Origin: Strigamia acuminata
Lineage: Eukaryota > Arthropoda > Chilopoda > Geophilomorpha > Linotaeniidae
Assembly (NCBI GenBank): GCA_949358305.1
Contig: OX442314.1
Coordinates: 2,297,087-2,361,086, forward strand
Length of the DNA stretch: 64,000 nt
Reading direction: 5' to 3'
Part shown: positions 1 to 8,985 of the stretch, one piece after another
How the letters are laid out: every line of letters begins with the position of its first letter
Position numbering within the stretch: position 1 is the first letter of the stretch
The notes under the pieces: model-generated
What the model was told of the DNA's origin: nothing
Seen by the model: only the letters and a program-made list of their open reading frames with translations
Database searches by the model: none
Position numbers and translations under genes: made by a program

Positions 1-170
1 AAAATTTTTTTACAAAAATTTCAAAATTTTTTTACAAAAATTTCAAAATTTTTTTACAAAAATTTCAAAATTTTTTTACAAAAATTTCAAAATTTTTTTA
101 CAAAAATTTCAAAATTTTTTTACAAAAATTTCAAAAATTTTTTAAAAAATTTCAAAAATTTTCAAAAATG
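1..170. repeat. 22-bp AT-rich tandem repeat
   Basis: About seven head-to-tail copies of a unit made of an A4-T7 tract followed by ACAAAAATTTC. The last copies are degenerate. The array runs off the left edge of the window, so its full size is unknown. Confidence 0.9.
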
Positions 171-184
171 CTAAAATAAATTTT

Positions 185-294
185 GTTACGTAACATTATT
201 AAGACCCCCCTCCCTCCCCGTCGTAACAACCCGTAACAAAATTTGAAATCCCCTCCCCCCCTCCAGGCGTTACGTAATTTATGGACGGCCCCTT
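185..294. mobile_element. Terminal part of a DNA transposon/MITE
   Basis: The right end reads GTTACGTAATTTATGGACGG followed by CCCCTTA. The same TACGTAATTTA core ending in GGCCCT bounds the element at 28079-28836. The other terminus is not visible here, so only one end is called. The C-rich stretch 206-266 belongs to its subterminal part. Positions 295-814 hold only a weak minus-strand ORF (600-199) with no recognisable domain. Confidence 0.45.
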
Positions 295-814
295 AGACGG
301 AGTAAAATCGCTAAGAGTACCGATAGGCATTCGTTCGCCTCTCGAATAGCCCGTGTTTAAAACTACGGTAATCACGTTTATGCCCGAATTGTGTGCACAA
401 ATTCGTCGTGTTCCGCACGAAAAAAAATGCAAAATTTGCTTAAAAATGTGTGTAAAAAGCCGTAAGAAGGTCGTGTTCCGTGTTAGAATCCAATTACACT
501 GACAAATTGACTCGAAACTGACGCCATTCTGTGGACAACAGCCATGTTGAACAGAGTTTGGGTTTTGTTGTTGCGGCATTGAGTGCATCAGTGGCGGCAT
601 GAGGAGGACACGATCACCATCGATAACAGCGATTCTTGTTTTTTTGAGTGAAATTTTAAAATGAAAATTAATGTATTTTTAGAAAAACTGAGTAAATAAT
701 TGTCGGATGTGTCTAAATTAATTTCGTAATGAAACAAATAACAATTATTTGATTAATAATTTTTTCAACCACAGTTATAATTACCATTTTTAAACCTGAA
801 TTTTACTTTTTAAC

Positions 815-815
815 T

Positions 816-854
<39 letters not shown>

Positions 855-855
855 T
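815..855. repeat. (TTTA)n microsatellite
   Basis: About ten perfect TTTA/TATT tetranucleotide units. From 856 to 1624 I see no supported gene; the 1214-1543 plus-strand ORF is AT-rich, without recognisable domain. Confidence 0.9.
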
Positions 856-1624
856 GCTATTCATTGGTCAGTTAGACAGCTAAAGGCTCGGAGAGATCTG
901 TTGTTGAGGACCAATACACGAGTTCCACACCCAGCCCCATTGAACTACCAACGCCCCTATCAACACAGAAAACATAATCGAAATAATTTGTTATAATGTA
1001 ATGGAACAATGTTTGGAATAGAAAGATCGGATTTTGACAAACTTAAACGTTTCGATCCAATGTTGTTAGAAAAATACAATAAAAAATGTATTTTTTCGAT
1101 TTTTTCACCTCGCCTCGTGCTGATCGAGACCAAATTACGTGACAGATTATTGTTGAGCGTATCGTATTGTTTATAGCATAGTCATAAAATATCAGTTAAA
1201 CGAGCCAAACATCGTGGAAATGCACAAAACGCACATCGACTCTATTTTCTGCCGGGTGGAAAGTCAAGTTGTATTTGATAATTTGACACCCATGATCTTG
1301 ATTTTTAATTTTCGTATTATTTTTTGGAATAAAATATTAATTTACATACCGGTAATTATAATGTTTTTCTTTTGTCAATTTTTTTTTTATCTTGGAAAAG
1401 AAAAGTACTGCACTATAATAAAAAACTTGTTTATATTGAAAAATAAACTAATTCGTTTAAAATTGGCAAAAACTCAAATTGTACTACAGTACACAACTCG
1501 AATATCCTATTTATCGGAATTTTGTTTGAGCAGTCCCATTTAAGTGTCGTTCTAAACAAGTTTACAACCGCCAGACATCTTTACCATCCAAAGTAAACGT
1601 TGTGGATGTTATAGGGTTAAAATT

Positions 1625-2059
1625 ATACCGTATTACCTCACATTAAGCCGCATGCCGGTATAATTCGAGTTATACCGGCATGCCGATAAACCTCGTTTAT
1701 AACTACATGTCGGTGTAAGTGAGTACGAATTTTTCTAAATGAGAATTCAGCCAAAACAAGCATAAAATTCTTTTTAGATCTTCAAAATGTAAGAAATTGC
1801 CTTAAATTTAGATAAATTTACCCAGATTTTAGTAAAAATCTACTGAAAATAAGGAAAACTTAAATTTTAGGCCCAAAAACCAACATAATTATTCATCTGG
1901 GCTCTTTAAAGTAAAAAAAACAAAAATCCCGCTTTTTCACTTACACCGGCATGTTTCGCTTTATACCGGCATGCCGGTATAAACTTTTTGCACGCAATTT
2001 TAAAAACCTGGTAAACCCATGCCCAACGGCATGCCGCTTTATGTGAGGTAATACGGTAT
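1625..2059. mobile_element. MITE with inverted ends ATACCGTATTACCTCACAT
   Basis: The left end ATACCGTATTACCTCACATT is answered at 2041-2059 by ATGTGAGGTAATACGGTAT. Inside each end lie further inverted words containing the palindrome GCATGC and CCGGTATAA, so the ends can fold into an extended hairpin. There is no coding capacity. The A/T at the edges is compatible with a TA target duplication (mariner-type), but the class is inferred. Confidence 0.8.
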
Positions 2060-2279
2060 TCCAAAAACAATAGAATAAAACTTCACAATTTTTCACTCAA
2101 ACCTCGCCCTTAGCAAACTCCTGGAAAATGCAGCTGCAAACTCAACGGGAACTCTTGTCGCGTCCTACCTGGTGATAGGTTTAAAGAGCTAACGTGTAAT
2201 ACTTTACCTGTGATCTTACTAAATATGTAAATTACCCAAATGAATACCAAATGTATGTAAATGAACAAGTAATTTATTC

Positions 2280-2960
2280 AAGAGGCTTGGAGGCCTTAAA
2301 ATACACTCAGTATAAAACTAGAGTCGACTTGGTCAGAGTCGAACAAAGGATTTCCCAAGATGGCGTCGTCGGTTCCGCGTGGTCGGCGGAACAAAGGTGG
2401 CGTCTCGAGTTGTCGTAAATTCGTCACGGATTCGTCGTTCACGGACGCGGTGGAATGCTCTTTCGAGTCTTCTATCCGTGCCTGTTGTCTAGGGGTTGGT
2501 TTTAGCGTCGCAAGGCTCCGTCCAGAAACGTGGAGTTTCTTACAGGGCGCTCGGACACTTCGCAATGGAAATAATCGTGGGTCGATTATTCGGTGTGAAT
2601 CCACAAGGGTTATTTTCCTGCTTTCGCGGGGAAATAACACACAGTGTAAATTCGTGAGAGTTACAGTTGCACTGGAATCAGCGGTCTTCGATCAATCCTA
2701 ACTTTTAGTTGAAGTTGGCCTGACGGTGAGGTAGTTGCTGTGTTCTTGGTGTCGTTTGTGTAAGTTCTGATTTTAGGCGGGAAATTCTCCCTTTTATGGG
2801 GCAGTGTGAGGGGCCGGCGCAGCCAATGGGGGCTTGCCACCCGACGCCTCACTCCCCTCGGGGCACACACCTGCTCATAGAGAGGCGGAGCCAACACGAG
2901 GGGAACGACCGGTCTATTGCAGTGAGTCATGGGGCAAATATCCGCTTGGAGAGAAATATT
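2280..2960 (-). promoter_or_regulatory. GC-richer promoter-like island, possible solo LTR
   Basis: This stretch is clearly richer in G+C and CpG than its neighbours. Read on the minus strand it has an AP-1-like TGACTCA (2921-2928), a CCAAT box (CCATTGGCTG, near 2821-2830) and a TATA-like CATAAAAGGG (near 2790-2800) about 25 bp further down, followed by an A-rich leader. ORFs on both strands (2640-2296 minus, 2360-2701 plus) have no recognisable domain. The order CCAAT-TATA-leader is what an LTR or RNA polymerase II promoter would show, but I found no matching terminal repeat or PBS. Confidence 0.35.
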
Positions 2961-3680
2961 TAACCCCCATGCTCACCACACTCTTCAAACGTACTACAGT
3001 ATGTTTCATAATAACAATCGCCCGCAACTCTACGGCGTAAAATCAGCGCTGAATTTCTGCTTAAAAATGACGATCAATGATCAGGGCTGGACAAACATCA
3101 AGAAAATACTGCCTTAGCTCGCAGTAAGAAGAGCGCACAGGCTGCGGTTCTAAAGTCTAAAGTAGAAATTGAAAGAATTTCATTGAAAAAGAAGAAGAAC
3201 CAAGAAATCAATGACCAGTTGTTAGGAAATTGACTGATTAGTCAGAGAATCGGATTTAAATCGATGTTATCAATAAAACTAGCTGTTGCTCATTATTTCT
3301 TTCTCTCAGTTTGAAAACCAAGGTGTGTGACCTGGTTCTTAAAATTTTCAAAAAAATTTACAATGAAATTTTGAAATTTGAGTCAAAACAAGGTTAAATA
3401 AAACCGGTAGCCCGCTGGGCCAGTCCAGCACTGCATCTACGGCCGTCCACAGGATAAGTTTAATTGGTTTTAAATCAGGTAGAATTAATTTGATATAATT
3501 AAAGTCATTTAAATTAGATCTAAAGATAAGCGCCAACAAATCAAATACGTTTGCAACCAACATCAACACGCGCCAGTCTATCGAAGGCAAATTAAGTATG
3601 AGTCACCTTTGTTATAATTTAATTTCATAATATTAAATTAAAATAAAGTCATTCAAATTAGATCTCAATCTGTGTAGCCG

Positions 3681-4039
3681 TTGACTGCGATGCTATCGCC
3701 GGAATTTTCTTTTGTTCCCGACCCAAAAGCTGTTTTTCGTAAAGCAGAGGTGTTAAGCAAATCGACATTAGCTCCAGGAAATCTTGTTTTCATAGGATTG
3801 CTAGATAAGTATCGATTGCTCAAAGGAGCGAATTTAAATCAGCTTAGGCTAAAGCTTTATACCAAAAGAACTGCGTAAGCAGTTTTAGCAGCAACATTAC
3901 ACACCTTGAAGACAAAAGAACAAGTGACGAAAACAAAAAGAGAAAAGGTTTGGACCACACAACCATGAAGGAATACCTGGCCATTTCAAAATCAGCAGTA
4001 CAAAAGAAGCTCATGTCCAACAATTGATAGCGTAGGAAT
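3681..4039 (+). pseudogene. Decayed small-ORF block, block A start
   Basis: Two short open segments follow a word (CATTCAAATTAGATC at 3651-3665) that recurs in front of other family segments at 3509, 6229 and 42181. The first (3681-3878) has no start context of note; the second (about 3890-4027) is lysine-rich. The words around 4016-4085 (ACAACATCTACCAATATTGG) recur diverged at 7603-7640. No domain is recognised. I read this as part of a repeatedly duplicated, mostly broken locus. Confidence 0.3.
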
Positions 4040-4161
4040 AGGAAGGGAATGGACAACATCTACCAATATTGGAAAAATCATCCAAGGGCAATCAAAACAT
4101 TGTATTCATTTCACTGCTTAGTCATGTATAGACAGGATCTAGATTCTAGAACAACGAATAG

Positions 4162-4490
4162 ATGCATTCAGAAAAATTACGGTTACAATTGAATAATATT
4201 TTTAAAATATTGCAAACTGCAAAAGGAAGGGAGTTATTAAATTTGCAAATTTTCCAATTATGTCAAACAGCAAAAGTCATGACAATTGTTAAATGCTACA
4301 CTCTTGCATATGGAGTGCAGTCCTACAAATACCAACCAGGGCTCACTCTTAACACGACCGAGGGGTTTTAGAAATACCAAAATACGCAATTTTGAGTTGT
4401 GCCAATCAAAATGGAAATAGATCGTTATCGATTTACAAATGTCTTGTGCGTTACTCCGCTGTGTCTCATTTAAAGACAACAATTTAGTTT
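4162..4490. repeat. Dispersed repeat, copy 1 (partner 36880-37195)
   Basis: Roughly 320 bp matching 36880-37195 almost base for base, including TGCAAACTGCAAAAGGAAGG, TATGGAGTGCAGTCCTACAA and GATCGTTATCGATTTACAAA. The central word GGAGTGCAGTCCTACAA also occurs, more diverged, at 20708 and 46050. Both strands are partly open (plus 4162-4371, minus 4482-4258), but the frames carry no known domain. Confidence 0.8.
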
Positions 4491-4715
4491 GGCAGAAAAA
4501 CCTTCAAAGCCACAATCTAGAATTAAAACAATTTTTTTTAACAATAAAGAATAAAGAATAAGATTTTACTATACAAGTTGATTAAGAGCAAGGAGAGGTT
4601 CAGTCTCTGGCACCATGGCCAGAGATACTTAATGAAAGAGTCTTTCCGTCCTCCTGCTGACAGGTGAGGTTATATAGTTACCTTGCCGAGCCGTTAAAAG
4701 GCGATTTTTCAAACA

Positions 4716-4829
4716 ATGGCGAACCACGTTCTGACCAAATTAGAAAGAAAAAGAATAAAAGACTATTACCGGGCTGTCGCCACAAATTCAGAGAGAATTA
4801 GTTCTTGCTATTCGAATCAATTGAATTAG
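4716..4829 (+). CDS. Small exon/ORF, LTKLERKRIK family, copy 1
   Basis: A 37-aa ORF beginning MANHVLTKLERKRIKDYY. The same N-terminus recurs at 4937 (HILTKFERIKIKKF), 6497 (FSKVEKKKIKKF) and 37447 (HILTKLERKRIKDYY), so selection or recent copying has kept this frame. It could be the first coding exon of a longer spliced gene whose second exon is at 5116. The pattern hydrophobic-TK-hydrophobic-ER-basic suggests a helix; no known domain is recognised. Confidence 0.4.
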   Translation: MANHVLTKLERKRIKDYYRAVATNSERISSCYSNQLN

Positions 4830-4845
4830 GTTAGGTTAGGTTAGG
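4826..4845. repeat. Interstitial TTAGG telomere-type repeat
   Basis: Four perfect TTAGG units in tandem. TTAGG is the common telomere unit of arthropods. Four units can arise by chance or by break repair, so this supports the taxonomic guess only mildly. Confidence 0.8.
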
Positions 4846-4936
4846 TCTAAAAACTTCAAGGCACGGTATAAAAATAAGTGCGAAAGGGGCGTTGATCGCT
4901 TATAGATGTCTGGCGATCGGTAATCTGTAGTGCAAC

Positions 4937-5074
4937 ATGGCCGCCGAACATATACTAACAAAATTTGAGAGAATTAAAATAAAGAAGTTCGTAACTTGGC
5001 TGGATGGAAATATTAAAAAAAGATTAGTTAGTTCTATATTACATAAAAAAATAAAAAGTTCCAGAAGTATATAA
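4937..5074 (+). CDS. Small exon/ORF, LTKLERKRIK family, copy 2
   Basis: A 45-aa ORF starting with MAAEHILTKFERIKIKKF, alignable to the ORFs at 4716, 6497 and 37447. The context CAACATGGCCGCC combines a start codon with a YY1-like GCCGCCAT/ATGGCGGC word, which also occurs near the start of the gene at 39672. It lies 41 nt upstream of the acceptor of the 5116 exon, which is short for an intron, so the splicing partner is uncertain. Confidence 0.4.
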   Translation: MAAEHILTKFERIKIKKFVTWLDGNIKKRLVSSILHKKIKSSRSI

Positions 5075-5115
5075 CCAAATATAAATGTATGTCATTTATT
5101 AATTTTTTTTTCTAG

Positions 5116-5345
5116 ACGCAGTTGCCGTTATTATGCAGAACATTGAAACATTTGCTGATATACTTCACCGACAATGTATTTCGAATCCAATTCTTAGAGA
5201 ATATCTAAGGCCAAAGGTTCGGAATTACGTTAATGTCGATACTCAGGGAAGACAAGACCTTCACAGATTGATAATACTCATATGGCAGGGCCAATTGATA
5301 GTGCCCAAAATTTTTCCAAAAATAAGGCAAACTACTCATTTTTAG
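5116..5345 (+). CDS. Second exon of the small-ORF family (WQGQ exon)
   Basis: A polypyrimidine tract and TCTAG acceptor at 5102-5115 precede an open segment that includes ETFADILHRQCISNPILREY and then LIILIWQGQ. The same exon exists at 37640-39418, where a MITE splits it: there the corresponding words are FFAVLHHQCSSNKILKDYL and LMTLLWQGQ. Conservation is at the protein level (conserved spacing of ILxxYLxPKxRxxVNV and WQGQ), which argues for a once-functional coding exon. No known domain is recognised; the composition suggests an alpha-helical fold. Confidence 0.5.
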
Positions 5346-5364
5346 GGTCACTACAAAACAAGGA

Positions 5365-5404
5365 GTACACCCCAAATGGCTAGTACACCCCATTTGGGGT
5401 GTAC
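5365..5404. repeat. Perfect short palindrome GTACACCCC...GGGGTGTAC
   Basis: The arms GTACACCCCAAATGG and CCATTTGGGGTGTAC are 15-bp inverted repeats separated by a short spacer that itself repeats TAGTACACC. It could be the remnant tip of a foldback element or a strong hairpin. Confidence 0.75.
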
Positions 5405-5468
5405 AAGTAACTAGACACATATATTTTAGTTTTATATTTATTATTTATTTATTTTATTTTTACATATA

Positions 5469-5640
5469 AAGGGTGTCCCAAAAATAACGCAAGATTTGAA
5501 TTAGCCGCCATTTGTGCAGTAAATTGTTGGCAACCCTGAAATAACAACGATTTGACAGCTGAAAGTTTAGGGTTTTATCTGACGAAATTGGATTATATTG
5601 ATGTGGCCAATATGTGGTTTCAACAAGACGGTGCAAGAAA
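5469..5640 (+). pseudogene. Mariner/Tc1-type transposase remnant
   Basis: The segment opens with AGGGTGTCCCAAAAATAACG, which resembles a mariner-type terminal repeat. It then encodes DYIDVANMWFQQDGAR, a version of the WFQQDGA motif around the second catalytic aspartate of Tc1/mariner-family DDE transposases. The match stops abruptly at 5640, so more than 80 percent of the protein is gone. Seen: the motif and terminus; family is known; inactivity follows from the truncation. Confidence 0.6.
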
Positions 5641-5835
5641 AAGGGGCCAATTCTCATCACCGAAACCGGTGATGTCTCATGCAGTGATTGAATTGTTTCC
5701 ATGATTGTATGGCAGTATGGCATGTGACAACCAAGCGATAATTTAACTCTTTCTTGTAGAGAATAGAGGTTATGTCATACAGAATACCAGGAGTGTGAGG
5801 TTTCCTCATAAAGAAAACGAGGAGAGTGAGGTTTC

Positions 5836-6192
5836 GTGTATAGAGAATACGAGGAGAGAGAGGATTTGTTTCAGACAGAGATATGCCATTACTCACATTT
5901 TTTATTTCATTCCCAATCGCGCCGCAAAATCCGAAATTTGCATCCGCGATTGTTTTTTAATCAGAAGACCAGAGCAAAAAATCCGCGCACCTGGCCTAAA
6001 AACAAAAACAAAGACCATTTAAGAAAAATATTAATTGGCTACTGGAAGTTAAAGCCCCAAAAAAAACAACAAATCAAAAAGAAAACGATGCCAATGCCAC
6101 TGCAGTTGCAAAAGAAATCACGCGCAAGTCAACAGCAGCAAGGGGCCACCACCAACACGCTCCTGTCCGTGGAGATCGAATCACCTTTATAA
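5836..6192 (+). CDS. Small basic ORF, YWKLKP family, copy 1
   Basis: A lysine-, proline- and glutamine-rich reading frame whose core is KNPRTWPKNKNK followed by LRKILIGYWKLKPQKK. The YWK core recurs in frame at 35663-35760 (FKKILIAYWKKSPKPKP) and at 41950-42010 (LRKIIIAYWKLKPKK, after a frameshift). The start is uncertain: the ATG at 5836 gives 118 aa but the conserved part starts later. The 3' part is Gln-rich. No known domain. Confidence 0.35.
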   Translation: MYREYEEREDLFQTEICHYSHFLFHSQSRRKIRNLHPRLFFNQKTRAKNPRTWPKNKNKDHLRKILIGYWKLKPQKKQQIKKKTMPMPLQLQKKSRASQQQQGATTNTLLSVEIESPL

Positions 6193-6229
6193 CAATTTAA
6201 TTTTATATCATTAAACTAGAGTCATTTAA

Positions 6230-6390
6230 ATTAGATCACAACCTAAGCGGAAGATAAAGGATAATCAATTGCGTTGTAAATACATTTCTGGCTTTTTGAA
6301 GGAGCACATTATGAAAAAGAGAAGGGTGTCATCATTCATTCATTTAGTATTTACCAGTGTTAACAAAAAAGAACAGCAACCACATTCATA
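6230..6390 (+). CDS. Small basic exon, KRRVSSFIHL family, copy 1
   Basis: An open frame without its own ATG near the front contains MKKRRVSSFIHLVFTSVNKK and ends at a stop near 6390. The paralogue at 42713-42898 contains NKRRVSSFIHLVVTSVRKK. A third copy without this tail lies at 35090-35215. The word ATTTAAATTAGATC just upstream is shared with the other blocks. Probably an internal or last exon of the small-ORF family. Confidence 0.35.
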
Positions 6391-6496
6391 GAAGGACTTA
6401 AAAAAATCGAATATTTCATTTAAAAATCGAAATAAAATATGAAAAAACTGCCACTAGGTAGCGTTTCCTTTGAAATTTATTTTTCAAAATTTTAAA

Positions 6497-6629
6497 ATGG
6501 CAACGCAAGGATTCAGCAAAGTGGAAAAAAAGAAAATCAAAAAGTTTTTAGAGAGTTTAACCGTTTCAACACTTTCCCAAATCTACAAATCGAGAACGAA
6601 CCAAGACGTGATACAGTCTTGTACAAAAG
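6497..6629 (+). CDS. First exon of the LTK/SKxEKKKIK family, copy 3
   Basis: An ATG in the context AAAATGGCAACG opens 44 codons with FSKVEKKKIKKFLESL, alignable to the ORFs at 4716, 4937 and 37447. The open frame runs into a good donor, AAAAG/GTAATT, at 6630, so a spliced first exon is plausible. The downstream partner is not certain. Confidence 0.4.
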
Positions 6630-6815
6630 GTAATTCAAAAATACATATAAGTTGTCGAAACGCAACGAACCTCAACCAACCTCAACGAACAGAAGAAAAT
6701 TGAAAAGTATTTAGAAGCTGTGTAGTTTATTTTGGAAGCCCACAATGGATTTTTCACATTTGTTTTTTTTTGTTATTTTGTGCCAAATTGACATTGGTCA
6801 TTCTCAACTGCTATA

Positions 6816-7190
6816 TTTCATTACGCGAGGAAGAAAAATATCTATACTATCATCCATACACAAAAGTGAGACAAGATTCTCTGGTTGAAGCTATTTGATG
6901 AAGAGGTTTTTCGACAGGAGTGGAAGACCTCCGGGCGAAGGTAGTGTTTTGTCAGGAAATTCCATCAAGAGAGTGGCTGTTGAGTTTGAGGTAATAGATA
7001 ACATTTTTAGTTGCGGCGTATCTTATTGAAGAAGAAAGCCCAGCGAACCAGGCAGCTTACTGCACGCAGTTCCCACAACTATCTATTTCGCAATTAAAAA
7101 GCCAATTAGAAAGAATCTGGCGTTCGGATCTTCCCGTTAGAAATGTTCCAAAATATGTCAGTCCATTTTCGGTATTTGCGAATTAAAGGA
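6816..7190 (+). pseudogene. YYHPYTK exon and IWxxDLP exon, copy 1
   Basis: 6816-6893 ends a frame with EEEKYLYYHPYTKVRQDSL then VEAI and a stop. The paralogue at 35916-35972 ends PYYHPYTKVGQDYRVEAI and a stop. In both places the stop overlaps a following ATG (TTTGATGAA). 7014-7190 then encodes FPQLSISQLKSQLERIW and RSDLPVRNVP, alignable to 36290-36420 and 39962-40177, but it loses the RDHFRYLRNKR tail through a frameshift. Function unknown. Confidence 0.4.
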
Positions 7191-7199
7191 ACAAACACA

Positions 7200-8160
7200 T
7201 CGGTTTTATCAATGTACGAGTCTAGCAATTCTAATTAGAGTTATTTTGTGGAGCAAAAATCAGCCAAAACAGCTGGAAAATAATAAAAACCAAGTGCAAG
7301 TTGGGTGTTATAACCAAAAAAACGCCCATCAAAAGGCCTATTATTTACAAAGAAACCATCTCGAAATTGAGCAAGAGCAAGTTTCAGCAAGAGGAAGTTG
7401 GAAAAGATGGCCTGAATAAGATCCAAGAATAACAAGATACGTTAATTCATGTTTTATCAGAACAGTATGCACACATTGCAGACGTTCGTGGCAAATCCAA
7501 TATGGAAAAAGATAAAAAATAAGTAGAAGCAAGCAGTTTCAAGAACAAGTCAGCTGTAGAAAAGAAGCTCGGGTCAACCAAAAATTGATAGCTTAGTAAG
7601 AGAATGGACAACATCCACCAATATTGAAAACATCATCCCAGAAAAACTTGTGGGAAAGGCAAAGAGACTACGGGCAGAAAAGGGAAGATGAAGAGTTAAA
7701 ATGAGCTTCAGCATTTGAAAATATATTTTAAAATTTAAATATTTGAATATTTCTAAAATATTGCAAACTGCAAAAGGAAGAGAGTTATCAAATTTGAAAT
7801 GAAATGCAGCCATACAACCCCAAATCATTTGTCATTTGCAGTGTTGGGCGTGGTACACGGTACCATCATCCCAGTCATTCTTAGTTTTCACGACAAATCA
7901 ATGTTGCAATGCACCAATCTATCAATTAATTTATAGGATGCCAAATGGGAAAAACTCCTGACAAGGAAAGGAATCTCTATCGCGATCAAACCTGCTGCAA
8001 ATAGACAGGATTTTAATGGATGTCTTCAAATAGAAAACAAATAAAGAAATTCGAAAAGGAAATACAGAAATCTGCATTCGAAACACACAGAAAACAGAAA
8101 ATGGAAATGGAACACCAAAAATGGAAAATGGGACGTGAAACAAGAGAGACATTAAATTCG
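7200..8160. other. Decayed block A remainder, no intact gene
   Basis: Short open stretches on both strands only. Words shared with other blocks include AGTTTCAGCAAGAGGAAGTT (7380, again at 18892) and TATTGCAAACTGCAAAAGGA (7758, also 4208 and 36908). From about 7990 to 8392 the sequence is the diverged partner of 46370-46700. Confidence 0.5.
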
Positions 8161-8229
8161 ATTACAAGCCAATATTCACTCGTACCAAACCATCCGATCC
8201 AAATCCAATGTTAATCCAGTTACTTCTTG

Positions 8230-8392
8230 GACACAACCACAATCGCAACGCATGGATATTATGAAAAATATGGAACCGAACCGAAAACGAAGCGAAAATG
8301 AAGCGAAAATGTACGACTCCAAGCGCGAAATGGAACGTACAACACAACCACGTGACTGTTGCTATGCGACGAAAAATGCATCGCTATTGGTA
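8230..8392 (-). promoter_or_regulatory. Conserved CCAAT/X-box/CACGTG promoter module, copy 1
   Basis: Minus strand reads CCAAT (near 8386), GTCGCATAGCAAC (an RFX X-box-like word) and CACGTG (8350-8355), then a pyrimidine-rich leader with repeated TTCGCTTCATTTTCG. The same order and spacing occur at 46560-46705, and CCAAT plus CACGTG also at 21320-21475. The BEL element inserted directly at the CCAAT box of this copy (target GGTAG at 8388-8392). Confidence 0.5.
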
Positions 8393-8927
8393 GTGTGAAA
8401 ATCGGATAATTTTACGAGTAAATTGTTGTCCTTTATTAATAATTATGTTTAGTTTTATTATTCGATTTGTATTGTTGATTTTATATTTCCAATTTTACTT
8501 GTAAATTTTAATATTGAATTTGAGATTTGCCAATTTATTATAATGTGTTTTTATTTCAATTTAGATGTATTGACTTGTTCTCTTATCATTGGAATGTTAA
8601 GCTTACTAATCTGTTTAAGAATGTTCTATTTCTCAGAAATTGTAAGCGCTCGCCATTGGTCTGCCGAGCGCGTCATTAGCATACCTCCACCTCGTGATTA
8701 CTTGTGATTGGTTCTTCGAACTCGTCATTTACATCACCTGTTTCCTTTTTGTTTGAAATAAAATTAGTGTACTTTTTCAACTAAAACTGTGTGGTCGTGC
8801 TTCTTTTATACTCCAACGCCATCTTGGACTTCAACGCGATTTTCAACTGTTACATCTACTTGTAGTCAAGGACTTTAGAAATTAATTGGTAAATTTGAAA
8901 TATCTTTTATTTACTTCAAGTTTAACA
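8393..8927 (+). repeat. BEL 5' LTR
   Basis: 535 bp, TGTGAAAAATCGG to GTTTAACA. AATAAA at 8757-8762 is a candidate polyadenylation signal. Differences from the 3' LTR: one extra A near the start, A versus G at 8406 or so, and A versus G near 8502. Confidence 0.97.
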
Positions 8928-8928
8928 T

Positions 8929-8946
8929 TGGTGCCGAAACCCGGGA
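8929..8946 (+). promoter_or_regulatory. Primer binding site, tRNA-Phe
   Basis: TGGTGCCGAAACCCGGGA, one base after the LTR end, is complementary to the 3' 18 nt (including CCA) of the animal tRNA-Phe, whose acceptor strand starts GCCGAAA. The complementarity ends after this run. Confidence 0.85.
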
Positions 8947-8985
8947 ACATTTTAAATTCCGAATTCATCTAACAAATCTACTAAA

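Noticed and set aside
2296-2701. Overlapping ORFs on both strands as host genes
   Set aside because: Open frames on both strands of a CpG-richer stretch, no domain, no splice context; more likely a promoter or LTR remnant.
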